This document shows, piece after piece, positions 7,263-16,142 of a stretch of DNA of 64,000 bases. The translations under genes and the position numbers were made by a program. The first letter of the stretch is position 1. The number at the start of each line of letters is the position of its first letter. The notes beneath the pieces are model-generated. The model saw only the letters and a program-made list of their open reading frames with translations. It made no database searches and had not been told where the DNA came from. This DNA is from Anaerolineales bacterium (GTDB taxonomy: Bacteria; Chloroflexota; Anaerolineae; Anaerolineales; Villigracilaceae), in NCBI GenBank assembly GCA_030834895.1, contig JAUQXA010000018.1, positions 62,001-126,000 on the forward strand, read 5' to 3'.

Positions 7263-10200
7263 ATGTCTAATAGAAAGCTAACGATTGTATACATTGCCGT
7301 TCTTTTGTCGCTAACAATGTCGTTGATCTTCCCGGCGGGTGTATTGGCGGATGATACCCAGCCGCCTGCCCCGGACGCTCCAGAGGTAACGCCTCCGCCG
7401 GAAGAAACTTCTCCAGAGGAAGCCTCCGCCGTGGAAACAACTGTCCCGGAATCGTCGGACGAAGTGCCAACCCCGTCAGACGAGGCGGCTCCCGCGGATT
7501 CATCCACGGCTGATGTCATGCCTGAGGAAACAGCGACGGATACAGAGTCAACGACGGACGATGTTCTGTTACTCGCCCAATTGCCTGAAGGTACAGAGGT
7601 GGTGGTCTTAAATGAAGAAGGTCAGGCGGTCCCCCTGGCTTCGCAGGAGGCAGAGACAGTGATTGCCGGCAGTGACCCAATGTGGTGTCCGGATGGTGTA
7701 GACCCGGGTGGTGTTGGCTGTACAAGTGGATATTCCAGCATGACGGCTTTGCTGGCTGCGCTGTCAGGCGCCAATCAGCCGGTTCAGAATGGCACCATCT
7801 GGATCGAAAAAACCTACAATAGTTCAGCGGCCGAGCCAGGGGGTACGACTGCCATCACAATTGACGGAGGGGCTTATACCACCTGGCGAAACTATTCTTT
7901 GACCATTAATGGTGGTTGGGACGGGGCGGGAACAAACACTACCAGTGGCACATCCCTGTTTTTCGATGACCGTTTCAGGATCATTAATTGGTGGAATGAT
8001 GTAACTGTCAATAACATCGTTGTTGATGGCGTTACCGGGAATCCAAGCGTGGAAATAGAAATAGATACCCCGGTCACAAACACTTACAGTGTCGTGCTAA
8101 ATAATGTCGAAGTAAGGAATAATGCCAACAACATCGGTGCTTTCATTGATAATGATGAAAGCACCGGCTCTGTTACGGTCAGCAATAGCAGATTCATTAA
8201 CAATGGTGATAATGATGATGGACTGCAAATTTTAGCCATGGGCAATGTGACGCTGCTCAATGTGACCGCGACAGATAATGGTGATGAAGGGGTACAGATT
8301 GATAACAGGGCCAGCAGCTCCAGTTCTACTGTCCAAGTTCTTGGCACGAATGTCTTCACCGGGAATTCTGGAGATGGTTTATATATTCTTTCGGACGGCA
8401 ACATTACCCTGAACAATATCACCGCCAACAACAATCTCGACAACGGTATTGATATAGATAATACTTCAGGCAATACAAATGCCACTTTCACCGTCACTGG
8501 AACGAACAGCTTCAGCAACAATGTGAACAACGGCATGAACGTGCTCACCGAGGGTGCCATTACCCTATCGAACATCGTCGCAAGCGGTAATACAGCTGGT
8601 ACCGGCGCTTATCTGATGAATGATTACACGGGGGCTGGCGGCGTGACCCTCACTGGCGCCAACGTTTTCAACACCAACTACAATAGCGGACTGGTGATCG
8701 ATTCTAGAGGTGCTGTCAGCATTGGAAACGTCACTGCAAGCGGCAATATCAGAGCGGATGGAGTGAACATTGATAATTGCAGTTGGGGAGGTGGAACCCT
8801 TGGCTGTCTGGGCAGCGGCGATGTTACTCTGATTGGTGCATCGGTCTTTGCCAATAATGGCAATGGCGGTGACAGGGGTTTGTACGTCAACTCAAACGGA
8901 AATGTGTTGATGGCAGATGTAACGTCCACTGGCAACAGAGGAAATGGCGTGGAGATCAACAACACCAGCAACACGTCCAGCACCACCACCGCAACGGTTC
9001 AGATCGGCGGCACAAATGTTTTCACTGGTAATAGTGGAACCGGGCTTGTCATTTACTCCAAGGGCAACATTGGTTTGAACAATGTTACGGCTGGCGCCAA
9101 TACCAGCAGCGGTGTATATATCGAGAATCAAAACGGCACTACAACTGCAAGTGTCACCTTTACTGGTTTGAATAGTTTTGCTGGAAATACAAGCAATGGA
9201 GTGTCTGTGCGTTCCAAAGGCGCCATCACCCTCTCGAATGTGACCGCGAATGGCAGTACGGCAGATAGCGGCGCCTATTTGAGGAACGATTACTCCGGCG
9301 CGGTCGGTGGGGTGACGCTTACGGGTTCCAACAGTTTCAGCAATAACCGTGATTATGGGCTCCAAGTCTTATCCCTGGGAGCAGTAAATTTGAACAACCT
9401 TACTGCAGATAATAACGTCTTGGAATATGGAGCCTATATTTACAACGCTGGGACAGGTGCAAGCGGCGATGTGACTATTGCCGGCACTAACAGCTTTAGC
9501 GGGAATGACGATTATGGCCTCGGGATCGTTTCCAGAGGAGCTGTTACTCTGGAAAATGTCACGGCAAATGGAAACAAGACAGCTGATGGGGTAAACATTA
9601 ACAATGCTGCCGGGACCAGAGATGTCACGCTGACAGGCACGCAAACTTTCACGAACAATGGTAATGACGAATACGACGATGGTTTGTATATCAGTTCCCA
9701 GGGGAATGTTTCACTGGCGGGCGTGATCGCTACGGGCAATAAAGATGAAGGCGTGGAAATTGACAATACGCCCGGTACGGCCAGCGCGACGGTTCAGATT
9801 GGCGGCACAAATGTCTTCTCCAACAATGTAGGAACCGGACTTCTCATCTATTCCGAAGGCAATGTTGGGTTGAATAATGTCACGGCCAACACGAACACCA
9901 ATGGCAACGGACTTTATATCGAGAACTATAACAGCGCCACCAATGGGACTGTTACATTAACCGGTACGAACAATTTCAGTGGGAACAGAAATAGCGGTCT
10001 ATATGTCCGCTCCAAAGGCGCAATCACCCTATCCGATGTCACTGCAAATAACAGCGTGGTCGATAATGGCGTCATCCTGGACAATGATGAGACGGGCGCA
10101 GTTGGTGGGGTAACCATTACCGGTATCAATAACGTTTTCAGCGGCAACAATGACTATGGTCTGGGAATCAATTCCCGAGGCGCTGTCAGTCTCGAAAACA

Positions 10201-12029
10201 TTACTGCCAGCGGCAACAAGCTTGAGGACGGGGTCTACATTGATAATGGTAATGGGACAGGAAGTGTCACGCTGACTGGCACGCTGACCTTCACGAACAA
10301 TGGCAATGATAACAACGATGATGGTTTGTATGTCCGCACCCAGAGCAGTGTCACGCTGGAAAATGTAAGCGCCACTCTCAATAAAGACGATGGCGTGGAG
10401 ATCGATAACACGCCTGGGACCGGCAGCGTGTCTTTGACTGGTGGCACATACAATCAGAACGCTGGTGATGGTTTATACGTCAGGTCTGATGGTTTGATCA
10501 CCCTGGAGAACGTAACCGCTAATCAAAACGGCGACGACGGCGGCGAGATTACCAACGATACTGGCGGTTCGATTGCGAGCGCCAATGTATTCGTCCTCAA
10601 CAGTACCTTCAACTCCAATGGTGATGATGGGCTGGTTGCCGCATCGAATTTGGACGTTGTACTGATGAACGTGACCGCACAGAACAATGACAACGACGGT
10701 GTCGAACTGTATAGCGATGGTGACAATGTCGTCCTCTGCGGCGGTGTGTTCAGCGGAAATGATATTCAAGCCGGTAGTACGGACTACAACGTTCGCGTTA
10801 CGGGTGGCACACGAACCCGTTCAAGTGACATTGTGGTTACAAACTGGTCTCCGTCCACCGGCTGGACAACTGTCCCCAGCGGGACGGGACGCTGTGCAAA
10901 TACGGATAACGATGTATTCCCGAACGACTGGGACACTGACGACGACAACGACGGTGTGCTGGATGTTAATGATGCCTTCCCTCTTGATCCAACCGAGTCC
11001 GTTGACACGGATGGTGATGGAATTGGTAACAATGCCGATACAGATGATGATGGTGACGGTGTGTTGGATGTTAACGACGCTTTCCCGCTCGATCCAACCG
11101 AGTCCGTTGACACGGACGGCGATGGAATTGGCAACAATGCCGATACCGATGACGATAACGACACTGTATTGGACACAAACGATGCATGTCCGGTTGGCGC
11201 AGGTGCAGGAACGGATACCGACGGCGATGGCTGTAAGGATGCAGCCGAAGATAACGATGATGACAATGACGGGATGTTGGATGGAGTCGATGCGTGTCCA
11301 ATTGGAGCAAGCACCGGGACGGATACCGACGGTGATGGTTGTAAGGATACCGAAGATATCGACAACGACAACGATGGTGTGCTGGATGTAGACGATGCCT
11401 GTCCGCTCGGCGCAAGTATGGGAACGGATGTCGATGGTGACGGCTGTAAGGATGCTACAGAAGACAACGACGACGATAACGATGGCGTGTTGGATGTCAA
11501 TGATCGATTCCCGCAAGACCCTAATGAATGGGCTGATATCGATATGGATGGCATTGGCGACAATTCTGATCCTGCAGACGACCGTCGAACATTAGATAAG
11601 GGTGGTTCAACCTCATCGGCGGGAACCTCATTGTTGATCCCGGTCACTGGCGCTGCCTTGATTTGCCCCGTCAACTCTTTCGAGATGGCAGGCTTCCAGG
11701 TCGTCTTTGATGATTTATGCGGGTACTCTACTGAGCTGAGTGAAGTCTCTGAAGACACACTGCCTGGTGCACTGCCTGGCGGCAACAAGTTCATTGCTGG
11801 GGTAGGTATCGTCCTTCTGCAGGATGGCAACCGCATCAGCAATCTGCCCGCAAATACCGCAATCACACTTTCAATTAAGATTCCGTCCGGTCTGGATGGC
11901 GAGTCCCTGGCTGTATTACGTTGGGATTCCGCCGCCGGCGCCTGGGTGGAGAAACTGGTTACCATTACTGACGGTAATCTGGTTCTGACAGGGATCACGC
12001 CCGGGACCTTTGTGTTGGTCGAAAAGTAA
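7263..12029 (+). CDS. Giant secreted beta-helix protein with calcium-binding repeats and an IPVTG motif
   Basis: A 1588-residue protein. An ATG at 7263 sits behind a good AAAGGAG box; the longer frame from 7203 has none. A signal peptide (1 to about 29, cut near VLADD) is followed by a Pro/Glu/Ser/Thr-rich acidic stalk (about 30-135). A long right-handed beta-helix (about 240-1170) is built from many ~55-residue repeats of the type ITLENVTANGN...GVNIDN. Thrombospondin type-3-like calcium repeats (about 1212-1440, DTDGDGIGNNADTDDD) come next. IPVTG (1459-1463) is followed by a conserved ~125-residue C-terminal domain ending VLVEK. No C-terminal membrane helix is present. It is likely a surface or matrix protein; ligand unknown. 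The N-terminal ~115 residues and C-terminal domain nearly repeat in the next gene. Confidence 0.85.
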   Translation: MSNRKLTIVYIAVLLSLTMSLIFPAGVLADDTQPPAPDAPEVTPPPEETSPEEASAVETTVPESSDEVPTPSDEAAPADSSTADVMPEETATDTESTTDDVLLLAQLPEGTEVVVLNEEGQAVPLASQEAETVIAGSDPMWCPDGVDPGGVGCTSGYSSMTALLAALSGANQPVQNGTIWIEKTYNSSAAEPGGTTAITIDGGAYTTWRNYSLTINGGWDGAGTNTTSGTSLFFDDRFRIINWWNDVTVNNIVVDGVTGNPSVEIEIDTPVTNTYSVVLNNVEVRNNANNIGAFIDNDESTGSVTVSNSRFINNGDNDDGLQILAMGNVTLLNVTATDNGDEGVQIDNRASSSSSTVQVLGTNVFTGNSGDGLYILSDGNITLNNITANNNLDNGIDIDNTSGNTNATFTVTGTNSFSNNVNNGMNVLTEGAITLSNIVASGNTAGTGAYLMNDYTGAGGVTLTGANVFNTNYNSGLVIDSRGAVSIGNVTASGNIRADGVNIDNCSWGGGTLGCLGSGDVTLIGASVFANNGNGGDRGLYVNSNGNVLMADVTSTGNRGNGVEINNTSNTSSTTTATVQIGGTNVFTGNSGTGLVIYSKGNIGLNNVTAGANTSSGVYIENQNGTTTASVTFTGLNSFAGNTSNGVSVRSKGAITLSNVTANGSTADSGAYLRNDYSGAVGGVTLTGSNSFSNNRDYGLQVLSLGAVNLNNLTADNNVLEYGAYIYNAGTGASGDVTIAGTNSFSGNDDYGLGIVSRGAVTLENVTANGNKTADGVNINNAAGTRDVTLTGTQTFTNNGNDEYDDGLYISSQGNVSLAGVIATGNKDEGVEIDNTPGTASATVQIGGTNVFSNNVGTGLLIYSEGNVGLNNVTANTNTNGNGLYIENYNSATNGTVTLTGTNNFSGNRNSGLYVRSKGAITLSDVTANNSVVDNGVILDNDETGAVGGVTITGINNVFSGNNDYGLGINSRGAVSLENITASGNKLEDGVYIDNGNGTGSVTLTGTLTFTNNGNDNNDDGLYVRTQSSVTLENVSATLNKDDGVEIDNTPGTGSVSLTGGTYNQNAGDGLYVRSDGLITLENVTANQNGDDGGEITNDTGGSIASANVFVLNSTFNSNGDDGLVAASNLDVVLMNVTAQNNDNDGVELYSDGDNVVLCGGVFSGNDIQAGSTDYNVRVTGGTRTRSSDIVVTNWSPSTGWTTVPSGTGRCANTDNDVFPNDWDTDDDNDGVLDVNDAFPLDPTESVDTDGDGIGNNADTDDDGDGVLDVNDAFPLDPTESVDTDGDGIGNNADTDDDNDTVLDTNDACPVGAGAGTDTDGDGCKDAAEDNDDDNDGMLDGVDACPIGASTGTDTDGDGCKDTEDIDNDNDGVLDVDDACPLGASMGTDVDGDGCKDATEDNDDDNDGVLDVNDRFPQDPNEWADIDMDGIGDNSDPADDRRTLDKGGSTSSAGTSLLIPVTGAALICPVNSFEMAGFQVVFDDLCGYSTELSEVSEDTLPGALPGGNKFIAGVGIVLLQDGNRISNLPANTAITLSIKIPSGLDGESLAVLRWDSAAGAWVEKLVTITDGNLVLTGITPGTFVLVEK

Positions 12030-12092
12030 ATATGGTCTTTACGAAGGAGCCTTCAGTCAGCGTTGGGGGAGACGGGCTTCTTCGAAAAATGT

Positions 12093-12115
12093 ACACTACA
12101 TTGTCATTGTAGTGT
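12093..12115 (+). other. Conserved 3'-UTR hairpin, copy a
   Basis: ACACTACA (12093-12100) pairs with TGTAGTGT (12108-12115). The counterpart after the next giant gene (15443-15465) has two A-to-G changes in the left arm that keep pairing as G-U, which suggests an RNA hairpin under selection. Confidence 0.5.
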
Positions 12116-12130
12116 GAACCAATGGGGTAA

Positions 12131-12180
12131 AAGGGTGGGGAGCCGGTTATATATCCCGGCTCCTTGTCCTGTCATTTTTT
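12131..12180 (+). terminator. Terminator of the first giant beta-helix gene
   Basis: GGAGCCGG (12139-12146) and CCGGCTCC (12156-12163) form the core. The stem extends outward with several G-U pairs, and a T run follows at 12174-12180. The homologous terminator at 15481-15521 has compensating changes. Confidence 0.7.
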
Positions 12181-12244
12181 GAATTTTTTAGATCGGTGGT
12201 GACTCTGGTGCCCGCTAAAGACTTCTTACATGGGCATCATTTAG

Positions 12245-12301
12245 GTCACTTTGAGGAAAGCCGAAGTATTGAGCGCCAGAATGGGAGTGTTGATCCCTTA
12301 A
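12245..12301 (+). pseudogene. 3' remnant of a fourth HTH gene
   Basis: Eighteen codons and a stop read VTLRKAEVLSARMGVLIP, matching the C-terminal end of the 73-74-residue HTH proteins with one Ala codon missing. The DNA that follows, up to the next giant gene, closely matches 7199-7262. It is the joint of a tandem duplication in which most of the HTH gene was lost. Confidence 0.8.
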
Positions 12302-12364
12302 TGAATTGTTTAAGGTCATGATGGAAAAAACTTCCGAAGGCTGTATTCAAGAAAGGAGACTAAC

Positions 12365-15300
12365 ATGTCTAATAGAAAGCTAACAATTGTATACATTGCC
12401 GTTCTTTTGTCGCTAACAATGTCGTTGATCTTCCCGGCGGGTGTACTGGCGGATGATACCCAGCCGCCTGCCCCCGACGCTCCGGAGGTGACGACTCCAC
12501 CGGAGGAAACCTCTCCAGAGGAAGCCTCCGCCGTGGAAACAACTGTCCCGGATTCATCGGACGAAGTGCCGCCCTTGGCAGACGAAACGACTCCAGCGGA
12601 TTCGTCTACGGCTGATGTCATGCCTGAGGAAACAGCGGCGGATACAGAGTCAACCGCGGAAGATGTTCCGTTGCTGGCCCAATTGCCTGAAGGTACAGAG
12701 GTGGTGGTCCTGGATGAAAGCGGTAATCCGATTTCACTGGCGACAACAGAGGCAACGGAGATTCTCACCGACCCAGATCCGTTTCTCTACGTTGGCGGTG
12801 TGAAGAAAATATTTACTACGACCGATTGCAACCCCGATGTGGCAGGAAATCAGGGTTGCACTACTCCCATTCAGCGTGCAATTGACTATGCCAAGACTCA
12901 TACCCTAGACGATGGGACTATCTACATCGAGAAAGGGACATTTAATGAAACAGTAACTATAGCAGACTTTACTGTTGCATTAACCCTCCAGGGCGTTCTC
13001 AACGCGAGCGGTGCTCCCATCATCAATCCGGGTGACCGCCCGGTAATTAACGGACGCATCCTTCTTATTGATGGAAGTGACAATGAACCCGGACAAGATC
13101 ATGCCAACACCGCTAGTATCACTTTAGCCGACCTTATTGTCAATGATACTACTGGCGGTAGCGGTGACAATCCCGCGATCTTCGCCGATTGGAACACGGG
13201 TGATCTCATATTCAAAAACCTGGATCTTAACGCCGCCAGCAGCGGTAACAGTGGATTGATTGTCAGTAATCATTCCGGAAATGTTACTTTGATTAACGTG
13301 GAAGCCAATGGAACAGACAATCGCGGCGCCAGTATAGATAATACAGCGGGCAATAGTAGCGTAGGTGTGGCCGTGACCGACAGTGTGTTCAATGACAACA
13401 ACTCAGACGGTCTGTATATCCGATCTGATGGCGCAATTGCTCTGACAAATGTGACTGCCGGAAATGCGAATGGGACTGGAAATGGCAGTGACGGGGCCGA
13501 CCTGGATAATACGACAGGTAATAGCAGTGTAGGCGTGACTGTGACCGGAGGTACATTCAATGACAACAATAATGATGGTTTGCATATCCGGTCTGATGGC
13601 GCAATTACCTTGACGAATGTAACTGCCGGAGGTGGAAGTAATACTGGGAATGGTGGCAACGGTGCCGATGTAAACAGCGCAAGCGGTACCGGCGCTGTGA
13701 CGGTAACTGGAAGCGTATTCAACCAAAATGGTGACGATGGTCTGCTGGCTGTCACATCCACTAACGGGTCAATTACGATTAGCGATACGACTTTCCAGGC
13801 ATCCACAGGATCTGGAAATCTTAGTAACCATAATGGCGCCGCATTAAACTCCCGGACCGTCACATTGACAAATGTAACTGCCACCAACAATGACCTGAAT
13901 GGTATTTCCATCTCCAATGCGACAACAGTAAATTTGAATAACGTCGTAGCAACAAATAATGGCACAACATTTACAATTTTTGGCTTCCCGATTCATTTTG
14001 GCTCCGGAGTCCTTGTAGATGGCAATGGTGTTGCTGCAACTGTAAACGTAACCGGCGGCACGTTCTCAAATAATCAAAGATATGGTCTTGAAATTGGTAA
14101 TGCAGGCACCAGTGATACAATCCACGTCTATTCCTTCCCAGTATGTGCTGATAATGTGCTGGGGTGTTACAGTCAGTCAATTATTGATCATACCGATCAT
14201 ACCCCTCCTGTTGTTACCCCCACCGTATCCGGTACCCTTGGCTCTAATGGTTGGTATACAGGCAATGTTACTGTGACTTGGTCGGTGAGTGACCCTGAAT
14301 CCACGATAACTTCTCCTGCATGTACGAACCAGGAAGTTACTGATGACACAGTGGGTGTGGTATTTACCTGTACTGCTACCAGTGCAGGAGGTACAACAAC
14401 AGTGCAGACCGTGACGATCAAACGAGATGCAACTCCCCCGACCATTGATTTTCATGCCGATGAAGTAGCTGAAGCAACTGGCCCGGGCGGTGCGGTGGTC
14501 AATTACGTTTCTCCAGATGCTTCAGATAACCTGAGTGGAACTGATCCAACAGCCAGTTGTGCATCCTCTTCTGGCAGTAACTTTGGTTTGGGGGACACGA
14601 CTGTCACCTGTACAGCCACCGACGCTGCTGGTAACGTAACTACATCCAGTTTCACAGTGGCTGTTCAGGATACAACTCCTCCAACCATCAATACACCTGC
14701 AGATATCATAGTCAACACCAGCAATGCGTCCGGAGCAATTGTCAATTACAGTGCTCCCACCACATCGGATATAGTAGACGGTGATGGTATTGCTGATTGC
14801 CAGCCTCCATCGGGTGGTACGTTCCCAGTTGGTGATACCACTGTGACCTGCCATGCATTCGACCAAGGCGAAAATTCAACTGAAACGACTTTTGTCATCC
14901 ACGTGATAAAAAGCAATGAAGGTAATGGCGGTGGCGAGCAGGGTAGTAATGAGTTTCTCACCAATAACCAGATTATCCCGGTCACGGGTGGGGGGATTGT
15001 CCTAAGCTGCACTGAGCCATTTACCACTGTTGAAAACATGGCTGGCTTCGAAGTGACCTTTACTAGTTTGTGCGGTTACTCCGCAACGCTAACGGGAGGT
15101 ACAGAAAACAGAGTATCTGACCTGCCGGCTGGCGACAAATACATCGGTGGCATCAACATTGCGCTACTGAAAGATGGTAGCCCGGTTGAGAAACTGCCTA
15201 CAGGATCCACCATCAAGCTTTCGCTTGAGATTCCATCCGGCATGACCGGCGAAACATTGGCCATCCTGTTCTGGGATCCAACAACCAACACTTGGGTGGA

Positions 15301-15379
15301 AAAGAGCCTCACAGTTGTTGATGGCAAAGCGACCATTGCGATTGACATGCCCGGGGCCTTTGTGTTGGTTGAAAAGTAA
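12365..15379 (+). CDS. Second giant secreted beta-helix protein with HYR/Ig-like domains and an IPVTG motif
   Basis: A 1004-residue partial duplicate of the preceding gene, behind the same AAAGGAG box. Signal peptide and acidic stalk (1 to about 115) are nearly identical to the neighbour. A shorter beta-helix (about 155-590) follows with SDGAITLTNVTAG-type repeats. Then come Ig-like/HYR-type domains (about 612-848) with the typical ATDAAGNVTT and PVGDTTVTCHAFD strings. They replace the calcium repeats of the neighbour. IPVTG lies at 871-875, followed by the shared ~130-residue C-terminal domain ending VLVEK, with no membrane helix. It is likely a surface-exposed adhesin or matrix protein. Unlike its neighbours it has lost its upstream HTH gene, so it may depend on read-through or another promoter. 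Confidence 0.85.
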   Translation: MSNRKLTIVYIAVLLSLTMSLIFPAGVLADDTQPPAPDAPEVTTPPEETSPEEASAVETTVPDSSDEVPPLADETTPADSSTADVMPEETAADTESTAEDVPLLAQLPEGTEVVVLDESGNPISLATTEATEILTDPDPFLYVGGVKKIFTTTDCNPDVAGNQGCTTPIQRAIDYAKTHTLDDGTIYIEKGTFNETVTIADFTVALTLQGVLNASGAPIINPGDRPVINGRILLIDGSDNEPGQDHANTASITLADLIVNDTTGGSGDNPAIFADWNTGDLIFKNLDLNAASSGNSGLIVSNHSGNVTLINVEANGTDNRGASIDNTAGNSSVGVAVTDSVFNDNNSDGLYIRSDGAIALTNVTAGNANGTGNGSDGADLDNTTGNSSVGVTVTGGTFNDNNNDGLHIRSDGAITLTNVTAGGGSNTGNGGNGADVNSASGTGAVTVTGSVFNQNGDDGLLAVTSTNGSITISDTTFQASTGSGNLSNHNGAALNSRTVTLTNVTATNNDLNGISISNATTVNLNNVVATNNGTTFTIFGFPIHFGSGVLVDGNGVAATVNVTGGTFSNNQRYGLEIGNAGTSDTIHVYSFPVCADNVLGCYSQSIIDHTDHTPPVVTPTVSGTLGSNGWYTGNVTVTWSVSDPESTITSPACTNQEVTDDTVGVVFTCTATSAGGTTTVQTVTIKRDATPPTIDFHADEVAEATGPGGAVVNYVSPDASDNLSGTDPTASCASSSGSNFGLGDTTVTCTATDAAGNVTTSSFTVAVQDTTPPTINTPADIIVNTSNASGAIVNYSAPTTSDIVDGDGIADCQPPSGGTFPVGDTTVTCHAFDQGENSTETTFVIHVIKSNEGNGGGEQGSNEFLTNNQIIPVTGGGIVLSCTEPFTTVENMAGFEVTFTSLCGYSATLTGGTENRVSDLPAGDKYIGGINIALLKDGSPVEKLPTGSTIKLSLEIPSGMTGETLAILFWDPTTNTWVEKSLTVVDGKATIAIDMPGAFVLVEK

Positions 15380-15442
15380 ACATGGTCTTTACGAAGGAGC
15401 CTTCAGTTAGTGTTGGGGGAGACGGGCTTTTTCGAAAAATTC

Positions 15443-15465
15443 GCGCTACATTACCATTGTAGTGT
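15443..15465 (+). other. Conserved 3'-UTR hairpin, copy b
   Basis: GCGCTACA (15443-15450) pairs with TGTAGTGT (15458-15465) using G-U where copy a uses A-U. The position relative to stop codon and terminator is the same as after the first giant gene. Confidence 0.5.
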
Positions 15466-15480
15466 GAACCAACGGGGTGA

Positions 15481-15521
15481 AAGAATAAGGAGCCGGTTAT
15501 GTATCCCGGCTCCTTATTCTT
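15481..15521 (+). terminator. Terminator of the second giant gene
   Basis: A perfect 16-bp stem: AAGAATAAGGAGCCGG (15481-15496) against 15506-15521, with a 9-nt loop and a T-rich end. Confidence 0.85.
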
Positions 15522-15662
15522 TGAATCTTTTCAGATCGGTAGCCACCTTTAATGGTTGCTAAAGTCTCTTTAAACTTGGGGCATAGTTGCCCAGGCAAGT
15601 TGAAGTTTTTCCAAAAAATAGGCATTTTGCGCGCAATTCCAGGTACAAAATGAATTTTCCTA

Positions 15663-15868
15663 TTGACTTTTGGTCATTATATATTAGAATTAGATTAGCA
15701 CCTTTCAAAACTGAAAGGCGATTGCAGGTTTTTTGAAAGTTTGTTTCCGGAACTTATTTTTTTTGTCCCAAGTCAAAAATATATTTAGAAATTAGGTTAT
15801 ATCTATACTTCAATTTTATTTTTGTATTTCAATAAAAATTAAAAACGACATTGAAGGATCTTTATCGA
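15663..15868 (+). promoter_or_regulatory. Promoter and conserved leader of HTH copy 3
   Basis: TTGACT (15663-15668), a 16-bp spacer and TAGAAT (15685-15690) are followed by the inverted repeat CCTTTCA/TGAAAGG (15701-15707, 15712-15718) and an AT-rich leader with GAAGGA. It is highly similar to 6764-6976, including spacing. Confidence 0.6.
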
Positions 15869-16093
15869 ATGAAAAGCAGAGTTCAGGAATTGGCAGAAAG
15901 AATAAATATGACTTGTGACGAATTTATCGGTGAAATGCGCAAGCGTGGATGCAGTGAACCCACCGCCCTAAAGATTTGGAAGGGTGAGTACGAGAACTAT
16001 GAGAATTACAACGATAACAATGTCCAGTTAAGCAGTCTTCGCAAAGCGGCCGAAGTGTTAAGTGCCCGAACCGGAATGTTGATGCCGAAGTGA
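15869..16093 (+). CDS. Small HTH protein, copy 3 of 3, upstream of the sortase-fusion gene
   Basis: A 74-residue paralogue of the proteins at 6208 and 6977 (MKSRVQELAERINMTCDEF at the N-terminus; likely recognition helix SEPTALKIWKG). It ends 49 bp before the sortase-fusion gene, with no terminator between, so the pair is probably one transcript. The repeated pairing of this family with giant surface genes suggests a local regulator, but the target is inferred only from position. Confidence 0.7.
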   Translation: MKSRVQELAERINMTCDEFIGEMRKRGCSEPTALKIWKGEYENYENYNDNNVQLSSLRKAAEVLSARTGMLMPK

Positions 16094-16142
16094 TGAAATA
16101 AGTTGGGTTCATCAACAGGCAAGCAAAAAACGAGGAGAAAAT

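Noticed and set aside
10900..11600. Regular short repeats, considered as a CRISPR array
   Set aside because: The period is that of DxDxDG calcium-binding repeats in a coding frame; there are no conserved repeats with unique spacers and no cas genes.
11640..11660. IPVTG as a standard sortase sorting signal
   Set aside because: A membrane helix and basic tail should follow directly; a soluble domain of about 125 residues follows here.
10784..11998. Minus-strand frame of 404 codons rich in Ser and Pro
   Set aside because: It is the complement of the calcium-repeat DNA of the giant protein and has no start signals.
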